In this document: positions 20,357 through 29,435 of the stretch, one piece after another
How the letters are laid out: each line of letters opens with the position of its first letter
How positions within the stretch are numbered: the first letter of the stretch is position 1
Assembly (NCBI GenBank): GCA_015228935.1
Contig: JADGCO010000032.1
Location: forward strand, 1-42,982
Origin: Magnetococcales bacterium
GTDB lineage: Bacteria; Pseudomonadota; Magnetococcia; Magnetococcales; DC0425bin3
Length of the DNA stretch: 42,982 nucleotides
Reading direction: 5' to 3'
Made by a program: the position numbers and the translations under genes
Notes under the pieces: generated by a model
Told to the model about the DNA's origin: nothing
Seen by the model: only the letters and a program-made list of their open reading frames with translations
Database searches by the model: none

Positions 20357-20830
20357 TCATTTCTGCTTGCTGGACACAAATGACTTCAACCCATACCCGC
20401 TTCCCAATCCGCCGAGAAACGTCACGACATATCTCAGGGTTTCTTTATAGAGTTCTGCATCATGATTAACCAAAAAATATGTGGTCCATAAAAATACGAC
20501 ACCCACAATCAATACATGAAACGAAAAATATCTCCTTATGGACAGAGATTCCTTATGGGCCAGATTTAATTCCGAGTGGGAAATATCAAGAATTTTGTTG
20601 ATATGTTCCGGATTGATTTGTTCATAAATCGGATTTGAAATATCTCCCGAAAAATTTGCCGAAGACGCCTGAATAATCAACTGAGTGATTGCCTCTTTTG
20701 CTTCTGGAGGGAGATCAACGGTACTGAGAACAGAATCGCCCAATACGCCAGGAGACCTGGAAATGGCAGCACTCCCCTTTTCATCCTCGTTTTTCGACGA
20801 ATCCGTCAGGATATTTTTCTCTTCCGTCAT
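20357..20830 (-). CDS. Unrecognised small protein with two membrane helices
   Basis: A 157-residue protein. The first 50 residues are charged and disordered-looking. A middle segment contains IYEQINPEHINKILDISH. Then come two hydrophobic helices (FHVLIVGVVFLWTTYFLV and YVVTFLGGLGSGYGL), which suggest a hairpin in the inner membrane with both ends in the cytoplasm. The layout loosely recalls DUF2335-type membrane proteins, but I do not claim membership. Its ATG overlaps the stop of the upstream gene by 4 bases. Codon use is more A/T-rich than in the flanking glycan genes, which fits horizontal transfer. Confidence 0.6.
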   Translation of the reverse strand: MTEEKNILTDSSKNEDEKGSAAISRSPGVLGDSVLSTVDLPPEAKEAITQLIIQASSANFSGDISNPIYEQINPEHINKILDISHSELNLAHKESLSIRRYFSFHVLIVGVVFLWTTYFLVNHDAELYKETLRYVVTFLGGLGSGYGLKSFVSSKQK

Positions 20831-21099
20831 AACATTCGGTTCACAATGGCATCGGCACTCAAATTTTTCCTGATAAAATCATTCACCCTCGATTCAATGT
20901 TTCCAGCAACATAGAAGGAACTGACGTACACGACAATTTTCGAAAAATCGCGTTCGGATATACCGTATTTCTCTTTGATCACGAGTAAACTCCTGATAAG
21001 CTCGGAGAGCTTTGCAGGTTCAGCCTTACCATTCGGAAAGCCACCCCCCCTCCATCCATGAGTATCAGAACCCATTTTTCTGTAAAAATTTTGACGCAT
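20827..21099 (-). CDS. Unrecognised 90-residue protein
   Basis: No family recognised. ATG 21099 is chosen because CAGGTG lies 6 bases upstream; the longer frame to 21183 needs a TTG start without a ribosome-binding site. After a Gly-rich segment the protein is helical and moderately charged (LIRSLLVIKEKYGISERDFSKI), ending in NDFIRKNLSADAIVNRML. It is coupled to the membrane protein downstream by an ATGA overlap, so the two may form a complex. Confidence 0.5.
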   Translation of the reverse strand: MRQNFYRKMGSDTHGWRGGGFPNGKAEPAKLSELIRSLLVIKEKYGISERDFSKIVVYVSSFYVAGNIESRVNDFIRKNLSADAIVNRML

Positions 21100-21203
21100 G
21101 TTCGACACCTGCCAACAGAAAAAGAGTACTCCAAACCACAACCTCACGGAGTTGATGCTACTGGAGACATGGCACCCTGTCAATCAAATAAACCCGAACG
21201 CTA

Positions 21204-21401
21204 TCACCCAAAAACGGACTCTTGCCTGGTTGACCACTCCTGACCCTTTTTCTCGGAACGTCGCACGAGCGCAAGCCATTGTCGGACAGTATCGGCTTGC
21301 ATGCCCAGATCCCGGGCCATGGTTTCGATATGGTATTCTGTGGTCAGGAAGCGACCGCCACGCAGGGCGATGCGCAAAAAGGCTGCCTGATCGACTGCCA
21401 T
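21204..21401 (-). CDS. Small helix-turn-helix-like protein
   Basis: A 65-residue frame with an excellent ribosome-binding site (AAGGAGG, 6 bases before ATG 21401; ATG 21404 is too close). The middle, YHIETMARDLGMQADTVRQW, has the spacing of a helix-turn-helix, followed by a basic segment RRSEKKG. This suggests a small DNA-binding protein, possibly the regulator of the two genes downstream on the same strand. It is too short for a confident family call. Confidence 0.5.
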   Translation of the reverse strand: MAVDQAAFLRIALRGGRFLTTEYHIETMARDLGMQADTVRQWLALVRRSEKKGQEWSTRQESVFG

Positions 21402-21521
21402 CATTCACCTCCTTGTGAATGTGCGTGTTGAGGACAATCGATATTCAAGCAATATTTATACCATTATAAGCTTTTATCTCCGTTTCTGTCCATATCGACC
21501 AATCCCGAATCTACAGGCGTT

Positions 21522-22112
21522 TCATACGGAAAATTGTCGTTCCAGATGGAGCATGACGAGGCGGGAACCCTGCGGGGCAAGGCGAACCTCCATGCCCTGC
21601 GGACGAAAGCCAAGCTCATGATACAGGAGAAGAGCGGGCGTATTGTCGCTGAAACAGGAGAGGCGGATCAGGGGAACCTGATGGCGTTCCCGGGCGATAC
21701 GAATCATCCCCTCTACCAGAAAACGACCCGCCCCCCGACCACGACAGGTACGATCCACAATGACGTGACCGATGAAACACTCTTTTCCGGGTTGCAGATC
21801 GTAAATATCCGCATATCCGGTAGGCTGGTCATCCCATAAAAGCAGGGTCTGGTCTGAACGGTGTCGAAAAGGACCCTCGACCATTTGTTCAGGGGTCAAC
21901 GGATGGTGTGCCTGGGGAAAAAAACGAAACAATTCCATCGGATCCGGTGAAAAATCACAGATGGCTGGAATATCATCCCGGGTCGCATGTCTGAGGGTAA
22001 ACACCGCTGCATGATCCTGTTGGGTGAAGGGAAAGACCAAGGGAGAGGATAATTCAAACTTTCCAGGTCGCAAGGCCTTTTTCCCCCATGTCAAATCCTT
22101 GGCCAGGTCCAT
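21522..22112 (-). CDS. GNAT-family N-acetyltransferase
   Basis: A 196-residue protein with a GCN5-related acetyltransferase fold from about residue 38 (FTLRHATRDDIPAI). The acetyl-CoA-binding motif A is HVIVDRTCRGRGAGRFLVEG. A second conserved part, FSDNTPALLLYHELGFRP, is typical of GNATs acting on small molecules or N-termini. ATG 22112 has no clear ribosome-binding site, and the first 35 residues look unconserved, so the true start may be downstream. The gene is divergent from the outer-membrane protein gene at 22379. Substrate unknown. Confidence 0.88.
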   Translation of the reverse strand: MDLAKDLTWGKKALRPGKFELSSPLVFPFTQQDHAAVFTLRHATRDDIPAICDFSPDPMELFRFFPQAHHPLTPEQMVEGPFRHRSDQTLLLWDDQPTGYADIYDLQPGKECFIGHVIVDRTCRGRGAGRFLVEGMIRIARERHQVPLIRLSCFSDNTPALLLYHELGFRPQGMEVRLAPQGSRLVMLHLERQFSV

Positions 22113-22378
22113 TTTTTGTTTGATTATTTTTCATCAATGTTATCATTATGTTGCATACACACACCGCATGGTGACGCCAAAAAAATGGCAAAAAAGGCGT
22201 GACAAGGAGTCCAGATTGCCATATACTCGCTTTCTGAGGGGGTCAATTATTTTGCAGGGTGCGATACCCGCCATCTCCCCCCTCCTCCTCCTTTCAGGAT
22301 GAATGGAAAGCAGTCACGTCCGCTCCTGGTGGAAAGTCGAATACGGTCAAGAGTTGCAAGCCATCCATGAGGCACACC
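22113..22378. other. Divergent intergenic region, GNAT / outer-membrane protein
   Basis: This 266-base gap separates two diverging genes. Its left half is A/T-rich and probably holds promoters for both directions, but I see no convincing -35/-10 pair. GAGG at 22369-22372 serves the gene at 22379. Confidence 0.3.
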
Positions 22379-23083
22379 ATGAAACACAATCGAAATTCAT
22401 TTCTGGCCGCCTGCGCCCTGGTAACCGGGGTCATGTTCGCCATTTCTGGACCTTTGGCTGCCCAGGACGGTGTCAATCAGGGAAGCCCTGCATTCCAGGC
22501 TGGCGTTGATCCAGGCCCCCCTGCGCTCCTGAACCCGGATTACACTCACAGCTCTTTGGCAATCACGGCAGGTTCCGATGCCAACAAGGAAAATTGGATT
22601 CTCAACCCCTATTTTGCCCACAAGGTTGCCGACCCCCTCCTCCCCAATGCCGACGGAACCTTTTCTCTGGCCCATCCGGAACGAGGGCCTCTGTCGGAGT
22701 ATGCCTTCGGCCTCAATCTGACGACCTTGTCGAACCAGAATCCGTGGAACATCAACGGCAAAATTTCCTATCAGACCAGTTCTGACCGGAGTATTGGCAA
22801 CGACCGGGTGGCCGAAAATGTTTTCCGGCATGTTTCCAGTACATTGGCAGCGGGGTATGCCTTCCATGACTGGGAACCTTACCTGGCTTTGACCCTCGAT
22901 AAAAAAATGGCCACCGAAGAGTCTGTGCCATTCAGTCTCGCGCCCAGCAGTGGCAACCTGGCGCTGGGTGCCCGCTTCGACATTTCACACGCTCTGACCG
23001 GTGAAGTGACGACGCGCTCCTTTTTGATGCAAAATCAGATTGAGGAGCGCAATATTCTGGGCAATATCCGCATGTCGTTCTGA
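22379..23083 (+). CDS. Predicted outer-membrane beta-barrel protein
   Basis: A 234-residue exported protein. The signal peptide is clear: MKHNRN, then hydrophobic SFLAACALVTGVMFAISG, with a cut after PLAAQ or nearby. The mature part has alternating hydrophobic/polar strands (GLNLTTLSNQNPWNINGKI, AAGYAFHDWEPYLALTLD, LALGARFDI) and ends with Phe (NIRMSF), the usual signal for BAM-dependent insertion. ATG 22379 is preceded by GAGG with 6 bases spacing. The stop codon shares its last base with the left end of the 165-bp repeat element. The specific role (porin-like or structural) cannot be told. Confidence 0.72.
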   Translation: MKHNRNSFLAACALVTGVMFAISGPLAAQDGVNQGSPAFQAGVDPGPPALLNPDYTHSSLAITAGSDANKENWILNPYFAHKVADPLLPNADGTFSLAHPERGPLSEYAFGLNLTTLSNQNPWNINGKISYQTSSDRSIGNDRVAENVFRHVSSTLAAGYAFHDWEPYLALTLDKKMATEESVPFSLAPSSGNLALGARFDISHALTGEVTTRSFLMQNQIEERNILGNIRMSF

Positions 23084-23247
23084 GAGGCTGTCTATTAACT
23101 TTCGGATAAAAAAAATTGGAAAGAAAGATTTTATTGGGGCTACGCCCCAAACCCCGCCAAGAGGAAGGGCAGAGCCGCTTCCTCCTGGACCTCCATCCCA
23201 GTTTTTCATTCGTTTTGTTGAAATCAACATGTTATTAGACAGCCTCT
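23083..23247 (+). mobile_element. 165-bp MITE-like element with 17-bp inverted ends
   Basis: The left end AGAGGCTGTCTATTAAC (23083-23099) and the right end GTTATTAGACAGCCTCT (23231-23247) are inverted repeats matching at 16 of 17 bases. Inside are an A-rich stretch, the hairpin GGGGCTACGCCCC (23136-23148) and a Gly/Pro-codon-rich tract. It encodes no transposase, so any movement would need a transposase in trans. No clear target-site duplication was found. A truncated copy lies at 16796-16867. Confidence 0.75.
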
Positions 23248-23283
23248 GATGGGAATGGAACATGAAAGGCAGATCATCTGTCT

Positions 23284-24324
23284 TTATGGAAGCTTCATGT
23301 TTTCTGCCAGAACACGGGCCATAAGCCTGTATCCTTCCTGACTGAGATGGGTGTCGTTTGGACGATACAGATCCATGATTTCCGGCAATAAACCCCGAAA
23401 ATAAGTCAACAGATTGACCGCTGACAAACCCGCCGTGAACGTTTCCTGGAATACATCGAATACTTCCGGCAAGGGAGCGCCATTTTCCATATACTGTTTA
23501 TAGACATTTGATTTGTCTGGCACCACGACCAAAACAAACTCAATATTTTTGGCACGAAACTGCGCCTGCAACTGGCGCAGATTGGTAATTGACTGTTGCA
23601 TATCCGAAACACTCCACCTGGATTTGGCGTCGTGTTCATCGAGATGCAACATCCGGTCAGATCGACGATTGGAAAACAAGTCACTTCTCTTGAGTGGAAC
23701 GTTGACAACGATCCCCGACACCAACAGGCTATTGGTCCGGGTCATCCGAATGGTATTTCTGAGCGTATGGTAAAGGTACTGCGGGGAAAGTGAATATACG
23801 CGCCTGTTTTCTGGCAAATCCATCTTTGTCAACAAGGATGTTCTGGAATGGGCCGAATGAACCGGTTGAGGTATAAAAGTCCGACAGGGAATGATCCTGG
23901 AAAAAGTCATGAACTGTCGTTCGATGACCTCCATAATCACTAATTTGACTGTTGCATGCTTTATATTTAACAACCATTGTACCCAATTATCAACACATCC
24001 AGACCTGGTATATTCGTAGGTCTGAATGCTTTTATTCAATATGGCTGACAATTCTGATTGCCAGTATGTATCGATACTGAAAGAATCTCCCAGGACCATA
24101 ATGTCAGATTGCGCTGGTGGATTATAATCATTTATAATAGAAACAGGACGTTGCGATTTATTCAAGCCGAAATCTCTTTCCGCCCAATACCCCATACGGG
24201 TCAAATCTCCTTCAACGGGACCCAGATATAAAGAGACAGGAAAAAATATAAATAACAAACCTGCCACGGTTGAAAAATACCATAACAAGTAGCTCTTGTG
24301 ACTCATTCTGTGCATTATATTCAT
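23284..24324 (-). CDS. SGNH-type acyltransferase partner (AlgJ/AlgX-like)
   Basis: A 346-residue protein with one N-terminal membrane helix (LLWYFSTVAGLLFIFFPVSL) and a periplasmic SGNH-hydrolase-like domain. The nucleophile motif is GDSFS and the Asp/His pair is in NDTHLSQEG near the C-terminus. This is the pattern of AlgJ, AlgX and similar proteins that complete O-acetylation of secreted polysaccharides with an MBOAT partner. The MBOAT gene lies directly upstream on the same strand. The frame extends to 24363 with a TTG, but ATG 24324 looks more likely. A/T-rich codons set this gene and the MBOAT gene apart from the rest of the locus. Confidence 0.78.
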   Translation of the reverse strand: MNIMHRMSHKSYLLWYFSTVAGLLFIFFPVSLYLGPVEGDLTRMGYWAERDFGLNKSQRPVSIINDYNPPAQSDIMVLGDSFSIDTYWQSELSAILNKSIQTYEYTRSGCVDNWVQWLLNIKHATVKLVIMEVIERQFMTFSRIIPCRTFIPQPVHSAHSRTSLLTKMDLPENRRVYSLSPQYLYHTLRNTIRMTRTNSLLVSGIVVNVPLKRSDLFSNRRSDRMLHLDEHDAKSRWSVSDMQQSITNLRQLQAQFRAKNIEFVLVVVPDKSNVYKQYMENGAPLPEVFDVFQETFTAGLSAVNLLTYFRGLLPEIMDLYRPNDTHLSQEGYRLMARVLAENMKLP

Positions 24325-24459
24325 AATTTTATCGGAATCCACTCCAGATATTTCAAAAAGCAAGGAAATTGAGAAAAACAGGTTACAGATATATATTTCT
24401 AAAAAAGCAAATCCATGAAAGAAGAGATTGACAATAAAATATTTTAAAACCGCCGTGAT

Positions 24460-26031
24460 TTAAAATTGATAATACAAAAATTGACTTATTTTATTCAAAC
24501 CGATCAACACATAAAAAAACACAACACCCATGAGAACAGCGTAAAACACATTCGGCGACCATGAAGACCCTGATGTCAAGTTCATTCTGGAACAACGACG
24601 TTCGACCAGGGACATCCATTCCTGGGTGTTGGGCAAGGCGAAGGTAACAAGGCATGCAGCACCTGACAAGAGCAGAAATCCAGAAAAATCACGCAACCCC
24701 GGCACACCGGCAAAGGCACCATCGTATTGAATGGTTGGATGGTGAGAAGACAACATGGACAGCAGGGGATTTAGAACGACGGCCACACCGGGAGGCAGAG
24801 TGATGCCATGAATGCCCACCATGCCTTGCAAGATCACGCTGGCTGAAGTGAGATTGTCAGCCCGAAACAACACCCACGCACAAACCACCGCCAGGAAGGT
24901 CAAACCCGTGGCAACGACACGAGAAAATCCTGAAGGGTCAACGACCGGAAGAATGCCCAGACGTTCCCTGACCCCATGCCAGGCATGATTGATGACCAGA
25001 TAGAGGCCATGCAATCCCCCCCAGGCAACAAAATTCCAACTGGCACCATGCCAAAGTCCCCCCAAGAGCATGGTCAGCATGAGATTGATGTGGCGACGCA
25101 TCCTGCCCTGCCGGTTGCCACCCAGGGGAATATACAGGTAATCCCGCAAAAAATTGGACAGGGTGATGTGCCAGCGTCGCCAGAATTCAATGATATTGAC
25201 CGCCTTGTAAGGCGAGGCAAAATTGATGGGAAGATCCACCCCGAACAGACGGGAAATACCGATGGCCATGTCGGAATATCCTGAAAAATCAAAATAAAGT
25301 TGCAGGGTGAAAGAGATGGCCGCACACCAGGAGGCAATCAACATCGGCTCAAAGCCCCGGTCTGCCGCCTGAAAAACCGGCGTGACATAGCTTCCCAGAG
25401 GATCGGCCAGAAAGACCTTCTTCGCCAGACCGATGGTAAAAATCGTCATGCCTGTTGAAATGTTTTCCAATTGCAAACGATAAGTCTTTCTGTCTGCAAA
25501 TTGCGGCATCACCTGTTTGTGATGCAGGACCGGTCCGGCGATCAGGTGTGGAAAATAGACCACAAAAAGGAGATAGTAAATAAAATTGTACTCCCTGGCA
25601 ATGCCACGATACACATCAACCAGAAAGGCTGTCTGTGTAAAAGTGAAAAAAGAGATCCCAAGTGGCAGGATGACATGTGCAAAGGGTATCTGCCATCCCG
25701 TGACACTGTTCAGGGTATCGATAAAAAAATTGACATATTTAAAATAACACAGAATGACAATATTGAAACTGATTGACCCTGCCAGAAATGTTTTTTTCCA
25801 TTTGCTTTTATTTTCGACGGCAGATGACAGAATTTTTGCAAAATAAAAATTGGCTATGATTGAAAAAAGCAGAAGAATAACAAAGGAGGCATTCCACCAC
25901 CCATAAAAAAACAGCGAAACCAACCCAAGCCAAAGTACCGCCATCGATTGGGAATATTTTCCTGCCAAATAGAATCCAAAGAACGCAACGGGGAGAAAAA
26001 GAAAAATGAAACCGAACGAGTTGAAAAGCAC
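24460..26031 (-). CDS. MBOAT-family O-acyltransferase (AlgI-like)
   Basis: A polytopic inner-membrane enzyme of 523 residues that would move an acyl (usually acetyl) group across the membrane for polysaccharide modification. GTG 26031 is chosen because the protein then begins LFNSFGFIFLFLPV, the standard AlgI/DltB start, with GGGAG upstream. The invariant MBOAT histidine is in LLGGLWHGASWNFVAWGGLHG. Other AlgI marks are FFDFSGYSDMAIG-like (here LYFDFSGYSDMAIGISRLFG) and WRRWHITLSNFLRDYLYIPL. About 10-12 membrane helices. Its SGNH partner is the next gene. Confidence 0.93.
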   Translation of the reverse strand: MLFNSFGFIFLFLPVAFFGFYLAGKYSQSMAVLWLGLVSLFFYGWWNASFVILLLFSIIANFYFAKILSSAVENKSKWKKTFLAGSISFNIVILCYFKYVNFFIDTLNSVTGWQIPFAHVILPLGISFFTFTQTAFLVDVYRGIAREYNFIYYLLFVVYFPHLIAGPVLHHKQVMPQFADRKTYRLQLENISTGMTIFTIGLAKKVFLADPLGSYVTPVFQAADRGFEPMLIASWCAAISFTLQLYFDFSGYSDMAIGISRLFGVDLPINFASPYKAVNIIEFWRRWHITLSNFLRDYLYIPLGGNRQGRMRRHINLMLTMLLGGLWHGASWNFVAWGGLHGLYLVINHAWHGVRERLGILPVVDPSGFSRVVATGLTFLAVVCAWVLFRADNLTSASVILQGMVGIHGITLPPGVAVVLNPLLSMLSSHHPTIQYDGAFAGVPGLRDFSGFLLLSGAACLVTFALPNTQEWMSLVERRCSRMNLTSGSSWSPNVFYAVLMGVVFFYVLIGLNKISQFLYYQF

Positions 26032-26149
26032 CGAGTCATACTCCCAGGAACCCGTCAATCCACCCCAATGGTCTTTGCCTTCATCTATTTGTTGACCGGT
26101 CGATGCTACGTCAACCTGGCATGGAAATCAAGGCAACAAGGCAAACAAG

Positions 26150-26199
26150 AGAGTCAGGGTGACTGATCTGCCGAAGAGTCAGGGTGGCTGATCTGCCGA
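26150..26199 (+). repeat. 25-bp direct duplication at a gene end
   Basis: Two 25-base copies (26150-26174 and 26175-26199), each starting AGAGTCAGGGTG and ending CTGATCTGCCGA, differ at one base. The second copy contains the stop codon of the membrane-protein gene that ends at 26179. Confidence 0.85.
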
Positions 26200-28002
26200 G
26201 ATCTTCTGCACCGATGTCTGCAAACCTGACCCATGGAGAGTCCACAAGGACGATTCATCTATTTTTTTGAAATGAGAAGCGATTTTCGCCGCATATCTCT
26301 CCCGGATACCGGCAGAGAAACCGTCATGCCATTTTGGAATCATCAAGAGATCCACATCGTCGAGAGACTTGTGCAAATTTGGCCGGGTGGTCTGTCGCAA
26401 CTGGCCATCGTCCCACAGCAGAATCATATAGAAGAATGTTCCCCAACGGGGAGGCGGCAGACGCAAGGCAAACGGAAACGAATTGTGAAAGTCCAACGCC
26501 AAAATACGGCTGGTTGGCGTGATGTGTTTTTTCAGCAACGCCAAACCATCACGGACGGTGGCAGCATAATCATATTCGTTCGATGCCTGTGTGTAGGATT
26601 TTTTGGGGAGCAGCAGCGTTGCAAAGGATTCTGTCTGTATTCTGGCCATTGCCGGTTGCTTTGCGGCCTCATGAGTATGCCAGTTGAAGGCGTAGACAAT
26701 ACCCAGAATGTTGGGCAACAAAAATATTCTTGCAATAAAATACGTCCCGAAGCCAATGGCCAACAGGTGGGGAAATACTTTTATCTGCTGTTGATCCCGG
26801 GTCAAGGATAAGCAATCCCGCCGCAAGAGTTCCCATGTCATGAGCGTGGCCACGCCAACAAGAGGCAGTGTCCTTGCTTTGATGGACAGCTCACCGGTGA
26901 TGAAACTGTACATGTCAACCATGGAAGCCACAAAACAATCCACGCCAGCCACCAGAAAAATTGCCAGGGCAAGCCGGATTTTTTCTTTGCCCAACTGATG
27001 CAAGACAAATTTCCGTGGAGTACCAGATTGACCCATGAGAAGCATGAACAGTAAAACAACAAACCAGTCGAAATTATGCACAAAAATCTTGATTGTTGTA
27101 CCCAACACGAGACCGGTTGACTGGCTGCTGCCCATGACAGCCTTCAGGTCCAGGAGGTATTGATCCAGGCGCATCCCCAACAGCAGCCAAGCCAAAGCCC
27201 AGAAGATGAGAAACGCTGCCAACAGCGTCAAAGGGGCCATATGGCGGAATCCGAAGAGAATCATGCCTCCCAGCACCAGAACGAAACCACCCAACATGAA
27301 ATTGAGTTTGATGGACATGAGGATCGCCAACAGCGTCCCGACTGAGATGGCCATCAGATGCCTGCCGGCGGGCGTGACGGGAGTGGTCAGAGGGACCATG
27401 ACCTGAATGGCCAGCAGGCACAAAAACGACCAGCCGAACCAGTTGTATTGCCCAACATAGGAAGTATGTTTGAACGAGGGTTCCCCAGGCACCAATACGG
27501 CCAGGGCTGCCATCAGCACGAGCCATACAAAAACCAGGGTCGCCAGGGCAGAAAAACGCCGACTGGCAAGGATCCAGCCCCAAAGGCCAGAAACTCCCGC
27601 CACGATCACAGCCGCAACCGGAAGAGCTGACACCGAGTCATGGGTCAGCCACATGCCCAGGGCCAACAAACCGCCATAGAGGCCACCTTGATAAGAAAAA
27701 TAATCACCGTGTGGTATTTGTCCATTGCGGATGCGCCAGCCTTCATCGAGAAAGACAGCGACCTCGTGAAATGAACGCCATTGGACGGCGGGTCCCATAC
27801 TCAAGACGATGTATCCCAGAATACCCCCGGAGAGGAGCAACAAAAACAGCCCAAGCAGGTGTGCCCCACGGCCATCTGCATGGCAGACCCGCAAAGCGTG
27901 CGCACACCAGCCAGGAGCAACACCGGAGGTGTCGCTGCCAGGAACCAGACAATCCCCCTCCACGGTTGCGGATTCATGAGGTGTCACGAATAATCCCCTC
28001 AT
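26179..28002 (-). CDS. Polytopic membrane protein, GT-C-like
   Basis: A 607-residue protein with roughly ten membrane helices between residues 45 and 440 and a soluble C-terminal part. Early in the chain, AVFLDEGWRIRNGQIPHGDY follows the first helix. An acidic, aromatic loop after helix 1 is where lipid-carrier-dependent GT-C glycosyltransferases keep their catalytic Asp/Glu. No named family is certain. The role could be sugar transfer from a polyprenyl-phosphate donor in the periplasm. The ATG overlaps the stop of the upstream gene by 4 bases, so it belongs to the same operon. The last residues come from a 25-bp duplication. Confidence 0.65.
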   Translation of the reverse strand: MRGLFVTPHESATVEGDCLVPGSDTSGVAPGWCAHALRVCHADGRGAHLLGLFLLLLSGGILGYIVLSMGPAVQWRSFHEVAVFLDEGWRIRNGQIPHGDYFSYQGGLYGGLLALGMWLTHDSVSALPVAAVIVAGVSGLWGWILASRRFSALATLVFVWLVLMAALAVLVPGEPSFKHTSYVGQYNWFGWSFLCLLAIQVMVPLTTPVTPAGRHLMAISVGTLLAILMSIKLNFMLGGFVLVLGGMILFGFRHMAPLTLLAAFLIFWALAWLLLGMRLDQYLLDLKAVMGSSQSTGLVLGTTIKIFVHNFDWFVVLLFMLLMGQSGTPRKFVLHQLGKEKIRLALAIFLVAGVDCFVASMVDMYSFITGELSIKARTLPLVGVATLMTWELLRRDCLSLTRDQQQIKVFPHLLAIGFGTYFIARIFLLPNILGIVYAFNWHTHEAAKQPAMARIQTESFATLLLPKKSYTQASNEYDYAATVRDGLALLKKHITPTSRILALDFHNSFPFALRLPPPRWGTFFYMILLWDDGQLRQTTRPNLHKSLDDVDLLMIPKWHDGFSAGIRERYAAKIASHFKKIDESSLWTLHGSGLQTSVQKISADQPP

Positions 28003-29414
28003 TCGTCTTTCAAAGTCGGCCTCGGTCGGCTGACCAGATGGGTGCTACCCTGCCCCTGGGAAACAGGGAGCGTGACTTGTTGACCGGGCCAAAGCTCAAG
28101 GGAATGCGGGCCGGCAGCACCACCGTGGTCGTAAAGGCGCACGACAGCCCGCTCGCCAAGACGCAGACCGGACCAGATCAAACCGGACTCCTGTGGACCT
28201 GGATAGGCGTAGTTCAACACTTCACCCCGATCGAGAAACTCCTTGTGGGCCAGCATTTCATCGTAGATGCGGGTGGCATCGACCACCTCGGCAATGGCCA
28301 TGTCACGAAAACCGGCATGCACGGGGTTGAATACCTGCATGGCATCCACTCCCCGCAACCACAAGTGCCGCAGGGCTTCTCGATAGGCTTCCCGGCTCAT
28401 GACCGGAATTTTTTGTTTGGGATGATCCGGAACCCAGCGCGCCACCCAGGGAATGACTTGCAGATACGGGGCTTGCCGCTGCACATTCCAGCCATTGTCG
28501 GACACCTGCCGCAACAGGACATTCATGAACAAACGGTCCACATGTTCCTGATCCCAGGGATTGTCTTTGCGCCAACCACTGAGAAAAGCGGTATCGATGG
28601 CATAGGCCACCGGAGTGGTCGCCGTAAAGAGCGTGGGTCCCAGGGGGGGGTGAGGTTGATCATACCAGTCGAGAACGGGCCGCTCCGGCGAGGAGAGGGT
28701 GATCACCCAATTGGTGATGGAAGCCTGGGGATAGTACTCCCGCAACGGGGCCGCAACGTAAGCCGACATCAGTTGCACCCAGAACTGGCGACGAAAACGC
28801 AAAAAAGCCTCCCGGGTGGCCCAGGCATCCGGAGGCAACAGGCGACGAAACTCGGGGGTGTTTTTGACCATATCATAGGCAGCCATGCTCGGCTGTCCTT
28901 CAAAATCAAGCCAAAACCCGTCGATTTTCACTCCCGCCTGACGGAAAGCCTCCAGGGTGGTACGAAATTCCTTGGCGGCACGCGCCCACCCACTCAGGTC
29001 ACCTGGTGAAAATCGGTCTTTTTGACCCTCTGTTGCCTCATACGGCCAGATTCCGCCCCGGGCTTCCAGAACAATGACCGGGGACCCGGCCTGTTGCAAG
29101 GCACGAGCGGCAGGAATTTGCCGGGTATTCAAACGGATGGTCCTGGTCACTCCCCGTTCGAGCAGCATGCGGACGGCCTCTTCCGGCAGCGGCTCATGGC
29201 CACCGGACTCCCAGAGAATCATGGGCAACCGATCCCCCCGAGGATGGGTCAGAGGCGGAATCTCTTCCCGGATGATCCGAATCCAATCCACAGGCACGGC
29301 AGACCCGGATGTCGGCTCAGGAATGAACGGCTTTTCCCCGGCTATGCCCTCCACCGGAGACAAGGCAAGACTCAGCAGAAAATAAACCAACCGCCACCCG
29401 GCACGCGCAATCAC
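27999..29414 (-). CDS. Exported protein, possible polysaccharide-active (beta/alpha)8 enzyme
   Basis: A 471-residue protein with an N-terminal signal-like helix (LVYFLLSLALSPVEGIAG). The fold cannot be fixed by eye. Alternating short hydrophobic strands and helices, and an acidic strand end KIDGFWLDFEGQP near residue 165, look like a TIM-barrel glycoside hydrolase with Asp/Glu at strand ends. The last 60 residues (ERAVVRLYDHGG, then QQVTLPVSQGQ) resemble a small beta-sandwich found at the end of such enzymes. Position among export and polymerisation genes fits a periplasmic polymer-trimming hydrolase or lyase. Function is inferred, and I recognise no named family. Confidence 0.55.
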   Translation of the reverse strand: MIARAGWRLVYFLLSLALSPVEGIAGEKPFIPEPTSGSAVPVDWIRIIREEIPPLTHPRGDRLPMILWESGGHEPLPEEAVRMLLERGVTRTIRLNTRQIPAARALQQAGSPVIVLEARGGIWPYEATEGQKDRFSPGDLSGWARAAKEFRTTLEAFRQAGVKIDGFWLDFEGQPSMAAYDMVKNTPEFRRLLPPDAWATREAFLRFRRQFWVQLMSAYVAAPLREYYPQASITNWVITLSSPERPVLDWYDQPHPPLGPTLFTATTPVAYAIDTAFLSGWRKDNPWDQEHVDRLFMNVLLRQVSDNGWNVQRQAPYLQVIPWVARWVPDHPKQKIPVMSREAYREALRHLWLRGVDAMQVFNPVHAGFRDMAIAEVVDATRIYDEMLAHKEFLDRGEVLNYAYPGPQESGLIWSGLRLGERAVVRLYDHGGAAGPHSLELWPGQQVTLPVSQGQGSTHLVSRPRPTLKDE

Positions 29415-29435
29415 CTGGAAAAGATCCTTTTGATA

